Positions 26,971-36,820 are shown, counted from the first letter of the stretch. The stretch is 64,000 nt of DNA from Dyella humicola (GCF_026283945.1 NZ_JAPDPC010000001.1:1426001-1490000); one strand, 5' to 3'. Program-made: numbers and translations. Notes: generated by a model not told the origin, from the letters alone.

Positions 26971-28152
26971 TCAGTAGATTTCGAAGAGCCCTGCGGCACC
27001 CATGCCGCCAGCGATGCACATCGTCACGACGGCGTATTTCACGCCACGTCGCCGACCCTCGATGAGTACGTGTCCGGCGAGGCGCGCACCGGTCATGCCG
27101 TAGGGATGGCCAATGGAAATCGCGCCGCCGTTGACGTTCAGACGCTCCGGTGGAATGCCCAGGCGCTGCTGGCAGTAGATCGCCTGCGAGGCGAACGCTT
27201 CGTTGAGTTCCCACAGGCCAATGTCGTCCATCGAGAGTCCGTGGCGCGCCAACAACTTCGGCACAGCGAACACCGGAGCGACGCCCATTTCATCCGGTTC
27301 GCAACCCGCTACGGCGAGGCCGCGAAACGCTCCAAGCGGAGCGAGGTTGGCCTTCTCGGCCGCCTTCGATTCCATCATCACGCAGGCTGATGCCCCGTCC
27401 GAGAACTGCGATGAGTTACCCGCGGTGACGTACTTGTCTGGCCCCTTGACCGGTGGGAGCTTCGCGAGCGCTTCGTAGGTTGTGCCAGGGCGATTGCACG
27501 TGTCGGCAGTGATAAAGACCTCGCGCTGGCTGATGGCGCCGGTTACCTTGTCGGTGACGGCCATGGTGGTAGCGACCGGAACGATCTCGTCGAAAAAGCG
27601 TCCGGCAACTTGGGCCTCATGCGTTTTGCGCTGGCTTTCTACGGAGAAGTGGTCCTGTGCTTCGCGGCTGACCCCATAGCGTTGGGCGACGATGTCGGCG
27701 GTGTCGATCATCGTCATGTAGAGGTCCGGCTTGTGCTCTACGATCCATGGATCGAGGCCACTCACGCCGTCCTCGCGCGTTCGAATGCCAGAGATGCTTT
27801 CGACGCCGCCGGCAATCATGGCCGGCGCGCCATCGACGACGATACGGCCGGCGGCCATGGCAATGGCCTGAAGGCCGGACGCGCAGAAACGGTTCACGGT
27901 CACGCCCGCGATCGACAGCGGCAGTTCCGCGCGAATCACGGTCTGGCGCGCCACGTTGCGGCCAGTCGTGCCCTCGGGATAGCCGCAGCCGAGGATCATG
28001 TCCTCAATCGATCCAGGGTCGACGCCGGAACGTTCGACGGCGGCGCGTACCGCGAACGACGCGAGTGTGGGACCGGCTGTGATGTTGAACTCGCCGCGAT
28101 GGGACTTGGTCATCGGCGTGCGTGCGGTAGAGACAATAACGGCTTCGCGCAT
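26971..28152 (-). CDS. Acetyl-CoA C-acyltransferase (thiolase)
   Basis: Cleaves 3-ketoacyl-CoA to acetyl-CoA and a shortened acyl-CoA, 393 aa. The nucleophile is C90 in [13 protein letters not shown]. The second active-site set is in [16 protein letters not shown] (histidine) and [17 protein letters not shown] (cysteine). Start at 28152 with AGGAA upstream; the open frame extends 25 codons further but without a site. It lies 28 bp after the multifunctional beta-oxidation gene and corresponds to pimB in the pim layout. Confidence 0.92.
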   Translation of the reverse strand: MREAVIVSTARTPMTKSHRGEFNITAGPTLASFAVRAAVERSGVDPGSIEDMILGCGYPEGTTGRNVARQTVIRAELPLSIAGVTVNRFCASGLQAIAMAAGRIVVDGAPAMIAGGVESISGIRTREDGVSGLDPWIVEHKPDLYMTMIDTADIVAQRYGVSREAQDHFSVESQRKTHEAQVAGRFFDEIVPVATTMAVTDKVTGAISQREVFITADTCNRPGTTYEALAKLPPVKGPDKYVTAGNSSQFSDGASACVMMESKAAEKANLAPLGAFRGLAVAGCEPDEMGVAPVFAVPKLLARHGLSMDDIGLWELNEAFASQAIYCQQRLGIPPERLNVNGGAISIGHPYGMTGARLAGHVLIEGRRRGVKYAVVTMCIAGGMGAAGLFEIY

Positions 28153-28180
28153 AATCGAATTCCTGAAGCGAATTAGCTGG

Positions 28181-30301
28181 TTAAGCGGACTGATTGAGGC
28201 TGGCAAAGTCGGCGCCGCGCTCAACAAGATCGACGAGTAGAGGCGAGGGCTGCCAGAAGAGGGGATCTTCCTGCGCGAATCGGCGGATATCAGCCAGCAC
28301 CGTCGTGAGGCCCGCCTGATCGGCGTACTTCATGGGCCCGCCGCGATAGCGCGGAAACCCGTAGCCGTAGAGAAGCGTCACGTCCACGTCGAGTGGCCGC
28401 AGCGCGATACCCTCGTGCACGACGTTTGCGCCCTCATTGATCATCGCGGCCATATAGCGGCGCATGATCTCTTCGTCGGTGAAGCTGCGCGGCGTAACGC
28501 CGGCACGTAAACGCTCAGCGTCGATGATGGCCTCGACGTCCGGGTCGGGTGTTCCGGTGCGTTGGCCATCGGTGTACAGGTAGTAGCCGCGCCCGGTCTT
28601 TTGGCCGAACCAGCCGCGCTCGCACAGACGGTCGGGGATTTGCACGTAGCGCGCGCGCGGATCGCGGGTCGCAGCGCGGCGCTTGCGCGTGGCCCAGCCG
28701 ATGTCGCCACCGGCGAGGTCCGACATCTGGAACGGTCCCATCGGATAGCCGAACTCGCGCACCGCACGGTCGATCTGATAGGGCGATGCTCCGCCTTCCA
28801 TCATGTGATCGGCGGCGGTGCGATACACGGCAAGGATGCGGTTGCCGATGAAGCCGTCGCATACGCCGGCACGCACGGGCACCTTGCCTAACACCTTCGC
28901 CAGCTCGAAGGCAGTCGCAACCACATCGGCGCTAACCTGGCGAGGCACTACAACCTCCAGAAGCTTCATGATGTTGGCGGGCGAAAAGAAGTGCAGGCCG
29001 ATCACATCGGCCGGACGCGAGATGCCGACGGCGATGGCGTCGATGTCGAGATAGGAAGTGTTGGTCGCGAGGATCGCGCCTGGCTTGCAGACGCGATCGA
29101 GTTCGGCAAACACGGCCTGCTTAACCGCCATGTCTTCGAACACGGCCTCGATGACCAGGTCGGCGGCAGCGAGCTCGTCATAGGCGGTGCTGCCGCTCCA
29201 GCGCTTCATCACCGCGGCCTTGGCTTCGGACGTCATGCGACCTTTGCCGATCAGACCGTCGTAGACCTTCTCAATGTGCGCGCGGCCGCGGGCGAGTGAT
29301 GCTTCGTCGCGCTCAATCATCGTGACGGGCAGCCCGGCGTCGAGCAGGGCGACCGCAATACCGGCACCCATCGTGCCGCCGCCGACGACGCCCACGCGGG
29401 CGATGGAGCGTGGCTTCGCCGTGCGGGTTTCCGGCGCTTTCAGCACTTCGCGTTCGGAGAAAAACGCATGGACCAGACCGGCCCGCTGAGGGCTGTCGAG
29501 GCATTGCATGAACAAGTCCCGCTCGACGCGCAGGCCATCGTCGAAGGGCTGATCGAGTGCGGCTTGCACCGCGTCAAGAATTTTTAGCGGTGAGAAAAGT
29601 CCTCGTGATGCTCGCGATACCTCGGCGCGCACTGCGTCGATGGCGGCGCGGCTGGCCGCGCGATCGGCGAGTCCGCTGGCATCGCGGGTCCGCCTTACGG
29701 GGGCGTGGGCAGCGAGCAACTCTTGCGCATAGGCGAGACCTTCAGCTGCTAGATCGCCACTTTGGCTGACGCGGTCAATCAAGCCAAGCTCGCGCGCTTC
29801 CGCCGCACCTACGTGACGGCCGCTCAACATCAGATCCAGCGCATGCTTGGCACCAATCAGGCGAGGGGTTCGCTGGGTGCCCCCAGCGCCAGGCAGCAGC
29901 CCCAGTTGGACCTCGGGCAAACCTAATTTTGCGCCGACGGCGGCAATCCGGTAGTGCGCCGCGAGCGCGACCTCCAGCCCGCCGCCGAGCGCCGCGCCCT
30001 GAATCGCCGCAACCACGGGTTTGTTGCTGGCTTCTATCCGGTTGCAGACCTCGGGCAATGAGGGCGACAGTGGCGGCTTGCCGAATTCGCGGATATCCGC
30101 GCCACCGATGAAATTGCGACCGGCCCCGGTGAGCACGACGGCTCTGACAGTGGGATCAGCCGCCGCGGTTTCGATGGCGGCGAGCAGACCACGCCGCGCG
30201 TGGACGCCCAGCGCATTGACGGGTGGGTTGTCGAGGGTCACGACGAGAATGCCGCCGCAAAGTTCCGTTCTGACGACGGCGTCTGACAATTCCGAAATCA
30301 T
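28181..30301 (-). CDS. Fused enoyl-CoA hydratase/3-hydroxyacyl-CoA dehydrogenase (FadB/FadJ/PimF type)
   Basis: A 706-residue two-enzyme protein. Residues 1-190 are a crotonase domain (oxyanion-hole [14 protein letters not shown], then [20 protein letters not shown], and [21 protein letters not shown] with both glutamates). Residues 295-475 are the NAD-binding domain ([22 protein letters not shown]), followed by two C-terminal dehydrogenase domains ([28 protein letters not shown]). First gene of the operon. ATG at 30301 has GGAG nine bases upstream. The next genes are thiolase and two acyl-CoA dehydrogenases, the gene order of pimF-B-C-D. The palindrome at 30379 lies about 78 bp upstream. Confidence 0.92.
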   Translation of the reverse strand: MISELSDAVVRTELCGGILVVTLDNPPVNALGVHARRGLLAAIETAAADPTVRAVVLTGAGRNFIGGADIREFGKPPLSPSLPEVCNRIEASNKPVVAAIQGAALGGGLEVALAAHYRIAAVGAKLGLPEVQLGLLPGAGGTQRTPRLIGAKHALDLMLSGRHVGAAEARELGLIDRVSQSGDLAAEGLAYAQELLAAHAPVRRTRDASGLADRAASRAAIDAVRAEVSRASRGLFSPLKILDAVQAALDQPFDDGLRVERDLFMQCLDSPQRAGLVHAFFSEREVLKAPETRTAKPRSIARVGVVGGGTMGAGIAVALLDAGLPVTMIERDEASLARGRAHIEKVYDGLIGKGRMTSEAKAAVMKRWSGSTAYDELAAADLVIEAVFEDMAVKQAVFAELDRVCKPGAILATNTSYLDIDAIAVGISRPADVIGLHFFSPANIMKLLEVVVPRQVSADVVATAFELAKVLGKVPVRAGVCDGFIGNRILAVYRTAADHMMEGGASPYQIDRAVREFGYPMGPFQMSDLAGGDIGWATRKRRAATRDPRARYVQIPDRLCERGWFGQKTGRGYYLYTDGQRTGTPDPDVEAIIDAERLRAGVTPRSFTDEEIMRRYMAAMINEGANVVHEGIALRPLDVDVTLLYGYGFPRYRGGPMKYADQAGLTTVLADIRRFAQEDPLFWQPSPLLVDLVERGADFASLNQSA

Positions 30302-30378
30302 CGTCCTTGTCTCCGTAGAGTGGCTTTTGTGTGGACCTAATCGTGAAACCACTCGATAGGTTTGACAATCCAACTACG

Positions 30379-30397
30379 AATTGACGGTCCGTCAATT
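30379..30397. promoter_or_regulatory. Perfect 19-bp palindrome upstream of the beta-oxidation operon, probable operator
   Basis: AATTGACGG-T-CCGTCAATT reads the same on both strands. Further TTGACAAT or ATTGACAAT half-sites lie at about 30362 and 30401. The position in the promoter region of a degradation operon fits a TetR- or MerR-type fatty-acid-responsive repressor, but no such gene is adjacent; the nearest regulator is a LysR gene. Confidence 0.65.
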
Positions 30398-30534
30398 ACG
30401 AATTGACAATAGTCGCGCTGAGCAAATGAATCCCGGGAAGCGTTGCCAAGGATGATCTGAGACCACGGCCTACGCGGTGGTGCAGGCGAGATGTCGAACT
30501 CGAACTCTGCTGCGGACTGCCCGGATGCGCTACC

Positions 30535-31446
30535 TCAAGCCCACGTCTGCGCGATAGACAGGATTTCGTCGCGAAGGTAGTCGATCAGGGCTTGCGTCGA
30601 TGGCGATGGATAGCGGTTGGGAAGCGTGAGGATATACAGCGAGGTCTCCGGTGCCGCGACACGGTATTGCGGAAGGATGGGGACCAGCCCGCGGTTCATC
30701 AGCGCATGCGGTACATAGGCAGGCAACACGCCGATCCCCATGCCCTGACACACGGCTTCCGCCAGGAAAGGGTAGTCCGTTGAGTGCAGCGAAGGCGCCA
30801 TCACAATCGTGTGAATATCGGCATTGTTTTGCCGGTTCGTCAGCGTCATCGTGACGTGCTTGCCGGAGAGTGGCCATGCGACCAGCGTCTGTCTTTCCAG
30901 GTCGGCGGGATGTTCGATCGGTCCGTGCTGCTCTAGATAGTCGGCCGAGGCGTACACATTCCAAACGATGGAGCATATATGCCGTGCCACGCAATCAAGC
31001 GGAGGCTTCGCCGTGATTCGCAGCGCTACATCAACTTCTGCGCTGATGAGATCCTGGATGCGATTGTTGAACATGACATTGAGGGTAATGCCCGGATAGA
31101 TGCGCGCGAATTCCAGCAGCTTCGCACTTACGAACATTCTGCCGAAGCCGGTCGGCACGCTGATCCTTACTCGCCCGCTAAGCGTCTTCCCAAGGCTGTC
31201 GATGGAAGCGCGCGCCATGCTCAGCTCATCCAGCATGCGTTGACCGCAGTCATACAGCGTGCGACCGGCCTGCGTGAGTTCGATGCTTCGCGTTGAGCGA
31301 CGCAGCAGTTGTGCACCGGTCTCGCGTTCCAGCAGCTTCAGTCGGTGGCTGATATTGGCACGCGTCATGCCGAGCTTGCGCGCAGCGGCGCTGAGGCTGC
31401 GCGCTTCGACGATCTCTACGAAGATGCCGATAAGGTTCAAGTCCAC
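30535..31446 (-). CDS. LysR-family transcriptional regulator
   Basis: A 303-residue LysR regulator with the DNA-binding domain in residues 1-60 (FVEIVEARSLSAAARKLGMTRANISHRLKLLE) and an effector domain from about 90. The subgroup, with VRISVPTGFGRMFVSAKLLEFARIYPG, is the CrgA/DhcR-like one. It is transcribed away from the decarboxylase gene at 31844 across a 397-bp gap and most probably controls that gene. Control of the beta-oxidation operon, whose first gene starts 233 bp downstream on the same strand, is less likely. Confidence 0.85.
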   Translation of the reverse strand: MDLNLIGIFVEIVEARSLSAAARKLGMTRANISHRLKLLERETGAQLLRRSTRSIELTQAGRTLYDCGQRMLDELSMARASIDSLGKTLSGRVRISVPTGFGRMFVSAKLLEFARIYPGITLNVMFNNRIQDLISAEVDVALRITAKPPLDCVARHICSIVWNVYASADYLEQHGPIEHPADLERQTLVAWPLSGKHVTMTLTNRQNNADIHTIVMAPSLHSTDYPFLAEAVCQGMGIGVLPAYVPHALMNRGLVPILPQYRVAAPETSLYILTLPNRYPSPSTQALIDYLRDEILSIAQTWA

Positions 31447-31843
31447 GGCGCGGTTGCCAACTCAGCCCGAAGAGGCCTCAGTCTATCGTAGCTGGACTGA
31501 CTCCGAGAATTCGGCAGGACACGGTCTTTGCGTGTGGGCTGCCCTGGCGTGCGCCATGCGGCGGTCGTTGCACTCAACTAGACCGGGTCCCGGGGCGAAC
31601 CGTCGTCGATATCAATGCATGAAAACTTGACGGCCGATGCGGGAAAATCGGTGTGCGCTTGCGTTCGACTTCGAACATCGCGCTTGGATGCCCCTGTCAG
31701 TCCTTTCTGGAGCCAATGTTCAACACTACCGAGCATGCGCCGAGGTGGGTGTCATCGAGCCCTAATCACTCAACTTGTCCCTAGGCTCGCGGCCTGACTT
31801 CAACGGCCGCATGTCCCCAATGGCCTAGATCAGGAGTCCCCTC
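31447..31843. other. Divergent intergenic region, no gene seen
   Basis: 397 bp between a LysR gene and the decarboxylase gene. Presumably holds both promoters. Only short open frames without ribosome-binding sites are present, and I see no clear repeat or dyad. Confidence 0.4.
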
Positions 31844-33583
31844 ATGGCAAGCAACCAAAATACCATCAACCTTACACAACGAATGAAGATCGGCGACTTC
31901 CTTCTGCGCCGTCTCGAAGAAGCCGGCATCCGGCACCTGTTCGGGCTTCCCGGCGACTACAACCTCACGCTGCTGCAACAGCTATACGACGCCGGCAAGC
32001 TGACATGGGTCGGCACCACCGGTGAGCTCACCGCCTCCTATGCAGCGGATGGCTATGCCCGGTTGAATGGACTTGGTGCGCTGCTCGTCACGAACGGGGT
32101 TGGCGCGCTGAGCGCGCTCAACGGCGTCGCCGGCTCCTGTGCAGAGCACGTCCCGGTTATCTGCATCAGCGGCTCGATACCGCTCAGGTCCATTGACCGC
32201 GGGCTCGGCATGCACCACACCATGGCCGATGGTGATTTTGATCACTTCCTACATGCGTACTCGCATGTAACGGCGGCGCAGGCCAGGATCACCCCACGCA
32301 ATGCGGTCGCCGAGATCGATCGATTGATTCTCACCGCGTGGCGCGAAAAGCTTCCGGTGTACATGGAGTTCCCATCGGACATTGCTTATCTCGACATCGA
32401 AGTTCCCACGACGCCGCTCGTTCTGGCGGATCCGCCCAGCGATCCCGAGCGGCTGCGTTCGTGCATCGCCGCCCTTGCCGAACAGCTGTCCGCCGCGAAG
32501 TCACCCGCGATCCTGGTGGATGCGGATGCCGACCGTTTCGGCGTCGCCGCCACGCTCATGAAGTTGGCTGAAAAAATGCAGGCTCCAGTGGCTGTGATCA
32601 ACGCAGCCAAGGGCGTTATCGACGAGTCATTTGCCCAGTACGTTGGCATCTACGGTGGCAAGGCGAGCGAGCCAGGTGTGCGCGAGACGATCGAGAACAG
32701 CGACTGCCTGCTTGCTGTCGGCTATCGACCGATCGAAGTGACGACCGGGGATTTCACGGCCTCGCTGCCCGCGAACACGATCCACGCTCGTGGACATTCG
32801 ATCGACGTCGGCGACGACAACTATCAGGCGGTGACGCTCAAGGAAGTTCTCCACGGCGTCATAGACACGGTCCCGCAGGTCAACAAGCGCACTCCGCGCG
32901 CTGTTGCGGCAGCGGCGCCAAGCACGCATGCCGACCATTCCGCCAAGCTGACTCAAGCCATCTATTGGCAGGCCATTCAGGGATACCTGCGCCCTGGTGA
33001 TGTTCTGTACGTCGACAACGGCACGTCATTTTCCCTGCTTGGCCTGAAACTCCCGCCGAATTGCACTTTCATTGGGTCGATCAATTGGGGATCGATCGGT
33101 TATTCGGTAGGGGCCCTGCTTGGCGCACTGACAGCGGCGCCAGGTCGTCGCCACCTGCTGTTAATTGGCGACGGTTCATTCCAGGTCACGGCGCAGGAGC
33201 TATCGACGATTCTGCGGCACAACCACAAGCCGGTGATCTCGCTGATCAACAACGGCGGATACACGATCGAACGCGGCTATATAGGCAAGACCGAGGCCTA
33301 CAATGACATCGCCAACTGGTCCTATGCCGAACTGCCGAAAGTGCTTCGCCCTGACACCACGGCGCGATCGTTTGTGGTGAAGACTGGCGGGGACCTGCAA
33401 AAGGCCCTCAGCGCCCCAAACGACAGGCTGATCTTCATCGAATCGATGATGGACTCCTGCGACGCTCCCGCGCCTATCTTGAGGAGCAGCAACCTGGGTG
33501 CCGAGCTCGACTACGGGCCTACCGGCCCGCAACACCGCGAAGGCCTGCAGCTCCGACCCTCCACAATGGAGACAAGAATGTGA
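31844..33583 (+). CDS. Pyruvate/indolepyruvate decarboxylase-type ThDP enzyme
   Basis: Non-oxidative 2-keto acid decarboxylase of 579 aa, cytoplasmic. The catalytic glutamate is E61 in GTTGELTASYAADGYAR, and the HH pair typical of pyruvate and indolepyruvate decarboxylases is at H124-H125. The ThDP/Mg signature runs from GDGSF (442-446) to INNGGYTIE (468-476). All these mark it as a decarboxylase rather than an acetolactate synthase, which lacks the HH pair. Products would be acetaldehyde (from pyruvate) or indole-3-acetaldehyde (from indolepyruvate); the sequence does not decide. ATG chosen after AGGAGTCCCCTC. Divergent LysR is the likely regulator. Confidence 0.88.
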   Translation: MASNQNTINLTQRMKIGDFLLRRLEEAGIRHLFGLPGDYNLTLLQQLYDAGKLTWVGTTGELTASYAADGYARLNGLGALLVTNGVGALSALNGVAGSCAEHVPVICISGSIPLRSIDRGLGMHHTMADGDFDHFLHAYSHVTAAQARITPRNAVAEIDRLILTAWREKLPVYMEFPSDIAYLDIEVPTTPLVLADPPSDPERLRSCIAALAEQLSAAKSPAILVDADADRFGVAATLMKLAEKMQAPVAVINAAKGVIDESFAQYVGIYGGKASEPGVRETIENSDCLLAVGYRPIEVTTGDFTASLPANTIHARGHSIDVGDDNYQAVTLKEVLHGVIDTVPQVNKRTPRAVAAAAPSTHADHSAKLTQAIYWQAIQGYLRPGDVLYVDNGTSFSLLGLKLPPNCTFIGSINWGSIGYSVGALLGALTAAPGRRHLLLIGDGSFQVTAQELSTILRHNHKPVISLINNGGYTIERGYIGKTEAYNDIANWSYAELPKVLRPDTTARSFVVKTGGDLQKALSAPNDRLIFIESMMDSCDAPAPILRSSNLGAELDYGPTGPQHREGLQLRPSTMETRM

Positions 33584-33936
33584 CGAGACCAATAGCATCC
33601 TCTGCACTACCGAAATCGGCACGGGTGCCACGGCGGCGACCTTGGTCGCGCTTTTCTCGCCACAGGGCTGCAGCTCGTGGCAACCGACGTTGCCCCGAAC
33701 TAGGAATCTCTGCGAAGGAAGTCTGTGGAGTATGCCTGACCCGCACTGAAGCGACCCCGCGTCGGTAGGTCCGTACTATGGGTACTTCCAGGCACCTTTT
33801 AACTAGTCCACTTCGGACACAAGGCGAACTTCGCCGAATCGGACTTGGCCACCGGGGACTGCTAGGGCTGGGTGATTAGGTCAAGTTATCGAGGGTAGGG
33901 TGGGCGCCAGCTTCCAGCCCCTGGTGCGGCAAGCGA
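33584..33936. other. Intergenic region with a GTGATTAG...GTTATCG box
   Basis: 353 bp between the decarboxylase and the HxlR gene (convergent). No credible gene. At 33873-33900, GTGATTAG, five bases, GTTATCG then GGGTAG repeats the right-end box of repeat element A (5978-6005). Confidence 0.45.
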
Positions 33937-34413
33937 TCACTCATCCGCAGCCAAGCTGGCGGCGCCATTGGCGACAACGTCTCGAAGCCGCAAGTCTGCA
34001 GCCTTAAGTCGTCGGCCATCTTGGGAGCGAACCTCCAGACGCGCCAAGGGCTTCCCCGTTTTGGTGTCGACCAACCTCTCCATGGTTTCGCCAGGTGAGA
34101 AGCATGACTCGGAGCCCCACTGGCGCAGGGCGATGATCACTGTGAGCAAACCTTCGCCTTTCGGCGTCAGCGCGTATTCGCGATAAGCGCTGCCATCGGC
34201 CGCTGGGACGCTTTCCAGAATGCCCAATTCCACCAGTCGGCGTAGGCGCTGCGTGAGGATGTTCCTGGCCAGGCCCAGGCTCTGCTGAAAATCGCCAAAG
34301 CGGCGGACGCCCGAAAGGGCGTCGCGCACGATCAGTAGCGACCACCAGTCCCCGACTGCATCCAGGCTGCGGGCAACCGGGCAATTGGCTTGCTCAAAGC
34401 TTTTCCGTCGCAT
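33937..34413 (-). CDS. HxlR-family winged-helix regulator
   Basis: A 158-residue MarR-like regulator of the HxlR family. CPVARSLDAVGDWWSLLIVRDALSGVRRFGDFQQSLGLARNILTQRLRRLVELGIL is the conserved DNA-binding core; the first cysteine (C11) is the usual redox-sensitive position in quinone- or aldehyde-sensing HxlR proteins. It is divergent from a quinone oxidoreductase gene with a perfect 17-bp palindrome between them. It therefore most likely represses that gene and itself, relieved by an electrophile. The last point is inference from the family. Confidence 0.85.
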   Translation of the reverse strand: MRRKSFEQANCPVARSLDAVGDWWSLLIVRDALSGVRRFGDFQQSLGLARNILTQRLRRLVELGILESVPAADGSAYREYALTPKGEGLLTVIIALRQWGSESCFSPGETMERLVDTKTGKPLARLEVRSQDGRRLKAADLRLRDVVANGAASLAADE

Positions 34414-34434
34414 ACGGATTCCTCACGAAAAACC

Positions 34435-34451
34435 AGTTGCATTATGCAACT
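34435..34451. promoter_or_regulatory. Perfect 17-bp palindrome, probable HxlR operator
   Basis: AGTTGCATTATGCAACT lies 21 bp upstream of the HxlR start and about 100 bp upstream of the oxidoreductase start. A degenerate half (GTAGTTGCGATAT) lies at about 34473. Symmetry and position in the divergent region support an autoregulatory operator. Confidence 0.65.
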
Positions 34452-34553
34452 AGCTTGGCACATACTGCAAATGTAGTTGCGATATTAAACTAGCTCTGGC
34501 AGCCCATTCCGACATGCCGAGCGGGCCGTCTGATACCCCCACGGAGAACCCTC

Positions 34554-35546
34554 GTGAAAGCCATCCAATATCAAGCGTACGGTAGCTATGACGAAAACCG
34601 CCTGGTCGAGGTGGATCGACCACAACCCAAGGACGGTGAGGTGCTGGTGCAGATGCGCACCGCGGGAATCAATCCACTCGATAACACGTTTCGCTCGGGC
34701 CACATTTACCTGTCCACGCCAGAAAACCTGCCTCGTATCGGCGGTCAGTCAGGCGCGGGCATCGTGGTAGAGACGTTGAATGCCGATTTCAAAGTGGGTG
34801 ATCGCGTGTTCGTCAGAGGAGCGGGCGCAGGCCTGGTTGCCGACGGCACGTGGCGAGAATACGTAGCGGCACCAGGAGCCGGGTTGGCCCATGTGCCTGC
34901 GAAATTGGATGACCAGCATGCTGCCGCCTTTCTGGCAGGCGCGGGTTATCTGACCGGCTACCTGGCGCTGACGGAGCTTGCGCATTTCAAGCCGGGCCAG
35001 TCCGTGCTTGCTCCGGCGATTGGCAGCGCGGTTGGCATGGAAACCATTCAGATTGCGCGACGCCTCGGCGCGTCGCTGGTGATCTCGACGGCCAGTACAA
35101 CGGAGAAGGCCGAGCGTGCTCGCGCGGATGGCTACGAGCATGTCATCGATCTTTCCATGGAAAGTTTGAAAGACGGCGTCATGCGCATCACCGGCGGAAA
35201 AGGCGTCGATGTCGTGGTTGATGGTGTGAGCGGAAAGCTGACCGGCCAGGCGCTTGCCTCGCTTGCGTTCGGCGGCACGATTGTCGTGGCCGGTTACGCT
35301 GGCGGCAGAGAGGCGGACATCAACGTCACCGACATCATTTGGAAAGCCGCAACAATCCGAGGGTTCACATTTAGATTGTTTGCGGCGGAAACAGTTGCTG
35401 CGGCGAACCGGGCCATTCTCCAATACCTGCAAGAAGGCGCATTGAAGCCGACAATCGGCAAGGTCTTCCCGCTAGCACACGCCGCCGAGGCGGTGCGGTA
35501 TCTGATCGAAGACCGTCCTTATGGGCGAGTCATCATGGAAATTTAG
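34554..35546 (+). CDS. NADP-dependent quinone oxidoreductase (zinc-free medium-chain type)
   Basis: A 330-residue medium-chain dehydrogenase/reductase of the quinone oxidoreductase group. The N-terminal GroES-like domain has RTAGINPLDNTFRSG and GGQSGAGIVVE; the nucleotide-binding domain runs from about 140 to 260 (VLAPAIGSAVGMETIQIARRLGA). The cysteines of zinc-binding alcohol dehydrogenases are absent. GTG start with GGAG eight bases upstream. Divergent from HxlR, followed by an SDR gene 88 bp downstream. The decayed fragment at 7321-7650 belongs to the same family. A role in electrophile or quinone detoxification is inferred from the HxlR neighbour. Confidence 0.87.
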   Translation: MKAIQYQAYGSYDENRLVEVDRPQPKDGEVLVQMRTAGINPLDNTFRSGHIYLSTPENLPRIGGQSGAGIVVETLNADFKVGDRVFVRGAGAGLVADGTWREYVAAPGAGLAHVPAKLDDQHAAAFLAGAGYLTGYLALTELAHFKPGQSVLAPAIGSAVGMETIQIARRLGASLVISTASTTEKAERARADGYEHVIDLSMESLKDGVMRITGGKGVDVVVDGVSGKLTGQALASLAFGGTIVVAGYAGGREADINVTDIIWKAATIRGFTFRLFAAETVAAANRAILQYLQEGALKPTIGKVFPLAHAAEAVRYLIEDRPYGRVIMEI

Positions 35547-35634
35547 GACGGCGCGAGACTACGCGGGTAGACGTCCTGGACGCTCATGCCCGCGTTAGCG
35601 CATGCATCCCCAAAAAAACCGGATGAGTTTTCCC

Positions 35635-36351
35635 ATGAACATCAAAGGCAGCATTGCCCTGGTGACCGGGGCCAATCGTGGCCTCGGCCTGGCATTCACT
35701 AAAGCCCTTCTGGCAGGCGGCGCGAGCAAGGTTTACGCAACAGCTCGGGACCCATCGGCGATCACGGTACCAGGCGTAGTACCAATCAAGCTTGACGTCA
35801 CCGATCCCGCCGACGTGGCCGCTGTGGCTGACCGCCTCGGTGATGTAAACCTTCTCTTCAATAATGCGGGTGCGGCGGTGCGTGCGCCGTTGCTTGGGTC
35901 GCGTGCGGAAGAAGAGCTGCGCATGCTTCTCGACGTGAACTTGTTTGGCGTGCTTCTCACGACCCGGGCGTTTGCTCCGGTTCTGGCCAGGAACGGCGGT
36001 GGTGCCGTCGTCAACATGTTGTCTGCATTGAGCTGGATTACTCAGCCAGGCACTGGCGCCTACGCCGCAACAAAGGCCGCGGCATGGGCACTTACCAACG
36101 GACTGCGTATCGAACTGAAAGCACAGAAGACGCAGGTGACGGGTGTGCACGTCGGTTTGATTGATACGGACATGGCCGCGGGCTCCCCAGTGGAATTGGC
36201 GCGGGTCAGTCCACAATTCGTTGCTGAGACCGTGCTGCAGGGCATTGAGGCTGGCCAGGAAGAGGTGCTCGTCGACGGCACGGCCAAGGCTGTCAAGGCG
36301 GGCTTCAATGCCGACGTGCCGCTGTACGTGGCAGTGAGCTCTGCCAGGTAG
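35635..36351 (+). CDS. Short-chain dehydrogenase/reductase (SDR)
   Basis: Classical SDR of 238 aa. The cofactor loop is GANRGLGLAF near residue 12, NNAGAAVRAP follows at about 80, and the catalytic YxxxK is in GAYAATKAAAWA near residue 143. ATG at 35635 selected as it places the first strand normally; two earlier in-frame ATGs (35602, 35623) are possible. It follows the oxidoreductase gene on the same strand by 88 bp and is probably co-transcribed. No substrate can be assigned. Confidence 0.85.
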   Translation: MNIKGSIALVTGANRGLGLAFTKALLAGGASKVYATARDPSAITVPGVVPIKLDVTDPADVAAVADRLGDVNLLFNNAGAAVRAPLLGSRAEEELRMLLDVNLFGVLLTTRAFAPVLARNGGGAVVNMLSALSWITQPGTGAYAATKAAAWALTNGLRIELKAQKTQVTGVHVGLIDTDMAAGSPVELARVSPQFVAETVLQGIEAGQEEVLVDGTAKAVKAGFNADVPLYVAVSSAR

Positions 36352-36477
36352 TTTCATCTCAACTTGGCCGAGGCCACGAGAAGATCGTCGTCGCCACAAG
36401 GGCGTAGCGCGGATACGAATCCTCATTTTCTGGCGCGTGGCGCGTTGAAATTCACAGACTTTGCCCATCTCGACCAG

Positions 36478-36801
36478 CTACCCATCCACCTCAAGTTGGA
36501 TGGCGCGAAGAAAATCGACCAACGCACCAATATGCCCCGCCCTGACGAGCTGCCATGCAGTAAGCCCGCCCAACGTCAGGATTGGGTCGCTGCGATACCA
36601 GGCGGCCACACATGCGGGGTCTGGGTCGATTAACCGAGCGATATTGAGAACATCAATGTCGCTCAGCGCACATGGCCTCGAAGCCACTGAAGGCTGAGGC
36701 GCCGCGTTCGCGGCGCTTTCAGCTTGTGATTCGTTGGTTCTTTGGTCCTGCGCGACTCGCCATGGCCAACGCTCGTTAAACTTGAGAGGACCGAGAGACA
36801 T
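36478..36801 (-). CDS. Small protein with an MbcA/ParS/Xre-type antitoxin C-terminal domain, no partner gene
   Basis: A 107-residue protein. The last 50 residues, with DPACVAAWYRSDPILTLGG then TAWQLVRAGHIGALVDFLRAI, resemble the toxin-binding domain shared by Xre/MbcA/ParS-type antitoxins (DUF2384). The N-terminal half is hydrophilic and has no helix-turn-helix that I can see. No RES-domain toxin gene is beside it. AGGAG lies seven bases before the ATG at 36801, so it is most likely a real gene. It is the last gene of a hydrolase operon. Homology is by pattern only, and other helical families are not excluded. Confidence 0.6.
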   Translation of the reverse strand: MSLGPLKFNERWPWRVAQDQRTNESQAESAANAAPQPSVASRPCALSDIDVLNIARLIDPDPACVAAWYRSDPILTLGGLTAWQLVRAGHIGALVDFLRAIQLEVDG

Positions 36802-36820
36802 GGTGGGATCTCCTGACAGG

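Noticed and set aside
33498-33749. Short plus-strand frame after the decarboxylase
   Set aside because: Overlaps the decarboxylase end, lacks a ribosome-binding site, and shows no known family.
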